This document shows positions 16,057-16,770 of a stretch of DNA of 16,770 nucleotides, piece by piece. Positions within the stretch are counted from its first letter, which is position 1. Every line of letters starts with the position of its first letter. The notes under the pieces were generated by a model. It did not search any database, was not told where the DNA came from, and saw nothing but the letters and a program-made list of their open reading frames with translations. The stretch is from Chrysochromulina tobinii (lineage: Eukaryota > Haptophyta > Prymnesiales > Chrysochromulinaceae), in contig JWZX01000799.1 of NCBI GenBank assembly GCA_001275005.1, positions 1-16,770 of the forward strand, given 5' to 3'. The translations under genes and the position numbers were made by a program.

Positions 16057-16769
16057 TCACTCTCTCTCTCTCTCTTGGGACCAAAAAAGCGGTTAGCGAG
16101 ATCTGCCGTCATCTGTGTCTTATATCCAGAGTTGAATTCGGCCGCAATAAGCACCGTGTTGGCACGCGTGTAACCAAGAGATTCGTCGAGGCGCTCAAAT
16201 GAGAGGACGAAGGGGGTGGTATAGATGAGTCCGCTCAGTGTGAGGGTGACTCCCGTGTAGAAGCAAGCGCCCTCCTGGTCTACGTATTGTTGGAGCGCCC
16301 AGGCGAGGTCGAGCTCACTACGATCACGATCACGTTTTGTTGGCCCTTTTTGGCGCAGTCGTCGCGCAAGTGTCAAACGCAGGGGGTGGTCGCTAGCTTC
16401 CGCGGCGGCGCGGGTGGCGGCGGCGTGAGTACGGCGCACGTCTGTGTCGGCCTCCCATCGCGCCCGCGTATAGACGATCGTGAAGACCTTGTCCTGGTCG
16501 AGCCCGGCCGTCGTGTTCCAAATCAGGGGAACCACGTGGAAGGTGCCGACGTCGTACGTGCAACATGACCCACGGATCGCCCAGTTGCGGTCGATGGAGT
16601 ACGCCCACGGATTGCCCCACGTGCCACCTGGGCGCACGTCGAGCTGCAGGCGGAGGGGCGGTAGTGGTGGCGGCGGCTCGACCCCGACTGGCCACTCGGC
16701 GAGTTGCAGGCGCCGCTCGAGCTCGCCGCCGCGCCAGGGCACAAGGCCACGCTGGTGGACCACTTGCGC
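16053..16769 (-). CDS. HNH-like endonuclease domain protein, 5' end outside window
   Basis: The frame is open to the right edge, so the start is not visible; residue numbers here count from 16763. The C-terminal part reads LQQYVDQEGACFYTGVTLTL (158-176), then SFERLDESLGYTRANTVLIAAEFN (188-211). This matches the HNH-type pattern Q.G.C.YTG..L ... S.eRiD...GYt..N......N found in nucleases of phages, large DNA viruses and protists. A basic helix (LARRLRQKGPTKRDRDR, 132-148) precedes it. The classical first His is replaced (FERLD), so catalysis is uncertain. The last residues, RERESE, and the stop come from the CT microsatellite and the end of the 56-bp array. Codon use looks like the neighbours. 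It may be a captured mobile nuclease. Confidence 0.65.
   Translation of the reverse strand, partial: AQVVHQRGLVPWRGGELERRLQLAEWPVGVEPPPPLPPLRLQLDVRPGGTWGNPWAYSIDRNWAIRGSCCTYDVGTFHVVPLIWNTTAGLDQDKVFTIVYTRARWEADTDVRRTHAAATRAAAEASDHPLRLTLARRLRQKGPTKRDRDRSELDLAWALQQYVDQEGACFYTGVTLTLSGLIYTTPFVLSFERLDESLGYTRANTVLIAAEFNSGYKTQMTADLANRFFGPKRERESE
16057..16075. repeat. CT microsatellite
   Basis: A (CT)n run directly abuts the last 56-bp unit and is read on the minus strand as the Arg/Glu tail of the HNH-like protein. Confidence 0.9.
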
Positions 16770-16770
16770 G

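Overview
The window looks like nuclear DNA of a GC-rich eukaryotic microalga. The evidence is spliceosomal GT-AG introns with GTGCG or GTGAG donors, a sterol reductase of the plant/fungal ERG24 type, organelle-type N-terminal extensions, and a ribonuclease-inhibitor-type LRR protein of the kind expanded in haptophytes and pelagophytes. A haptophyte-like alga is my best guess, from overall style rather than a marker gene. There are no bacterial operons and no ribosome-binding sites.

Layout, left to right. (1) 3-1664 (+): the 3' part of a protein joining a HET-like N-terminal domain to ten 28-residue LRRs. (2) 1665-2459: no recognisable gene, with one isolated TATA box. (3) 2460-2942 (-): the C-terminal piece of a GT4-type glycosyltransferase, whose upstream side dissolves into repeats. 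(4) 3356-5311 (-): one unbroken reading frame joining a METTL21-like protein methyltransferase to a TRM10 tRNA methyltransferase. (5) 5496-7190 (+): ERG24 sterol C14-reductase with one intron and a basic ASPARAK-repeat tail. (6) about 7462-11587 (+): a large protein assembled from four exons, with two cyclic-nucleotide-binding domains, a Gly/Ser linker, a coiled coil and a long disordered tail. (7) 11876-12748 (-): glyoxalase II. (8) 13295-15336 (-): an M1 aminopeptidase of the leukotriene A4 hydrolase type, with one intron. (9) 15472-about 15681 (+): a first exon or fragment of a PhzF-family protein that runs into a 56-bp tandem array. (10) 16053-end (-): an HNH-like nuclease whose last codons and stop lie in a CT microsatellite and the last array unit.

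The genes do not form a pathway. ERG24 belongs to sterol synthesis, glyoxalase II to methylglyoxal detoxification, and the TRM10 fusion to tRNA and protein methylation. Two divergent pairs (METTL-TRM10/ERG24 and LTA4H/PhzF) have start codons only about 135-185 bp apart and probably share promoters.

The unifying oddity is how introns and repeats behave. Several introns, and the repeat tract beside the glycosyltransferase fragment, are made of short sense-oriented direct repeats (TGATGACCTC-like, TGATTGCCA-like, or TTCACAG-containing). In two genes the splice sites themselves sit inside tandemly duplicated blocks. This fits intron birth and remodelling by local duplication of AG|GT-bearing segments. 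The other standout is the METTL21-TRM10 fusion.
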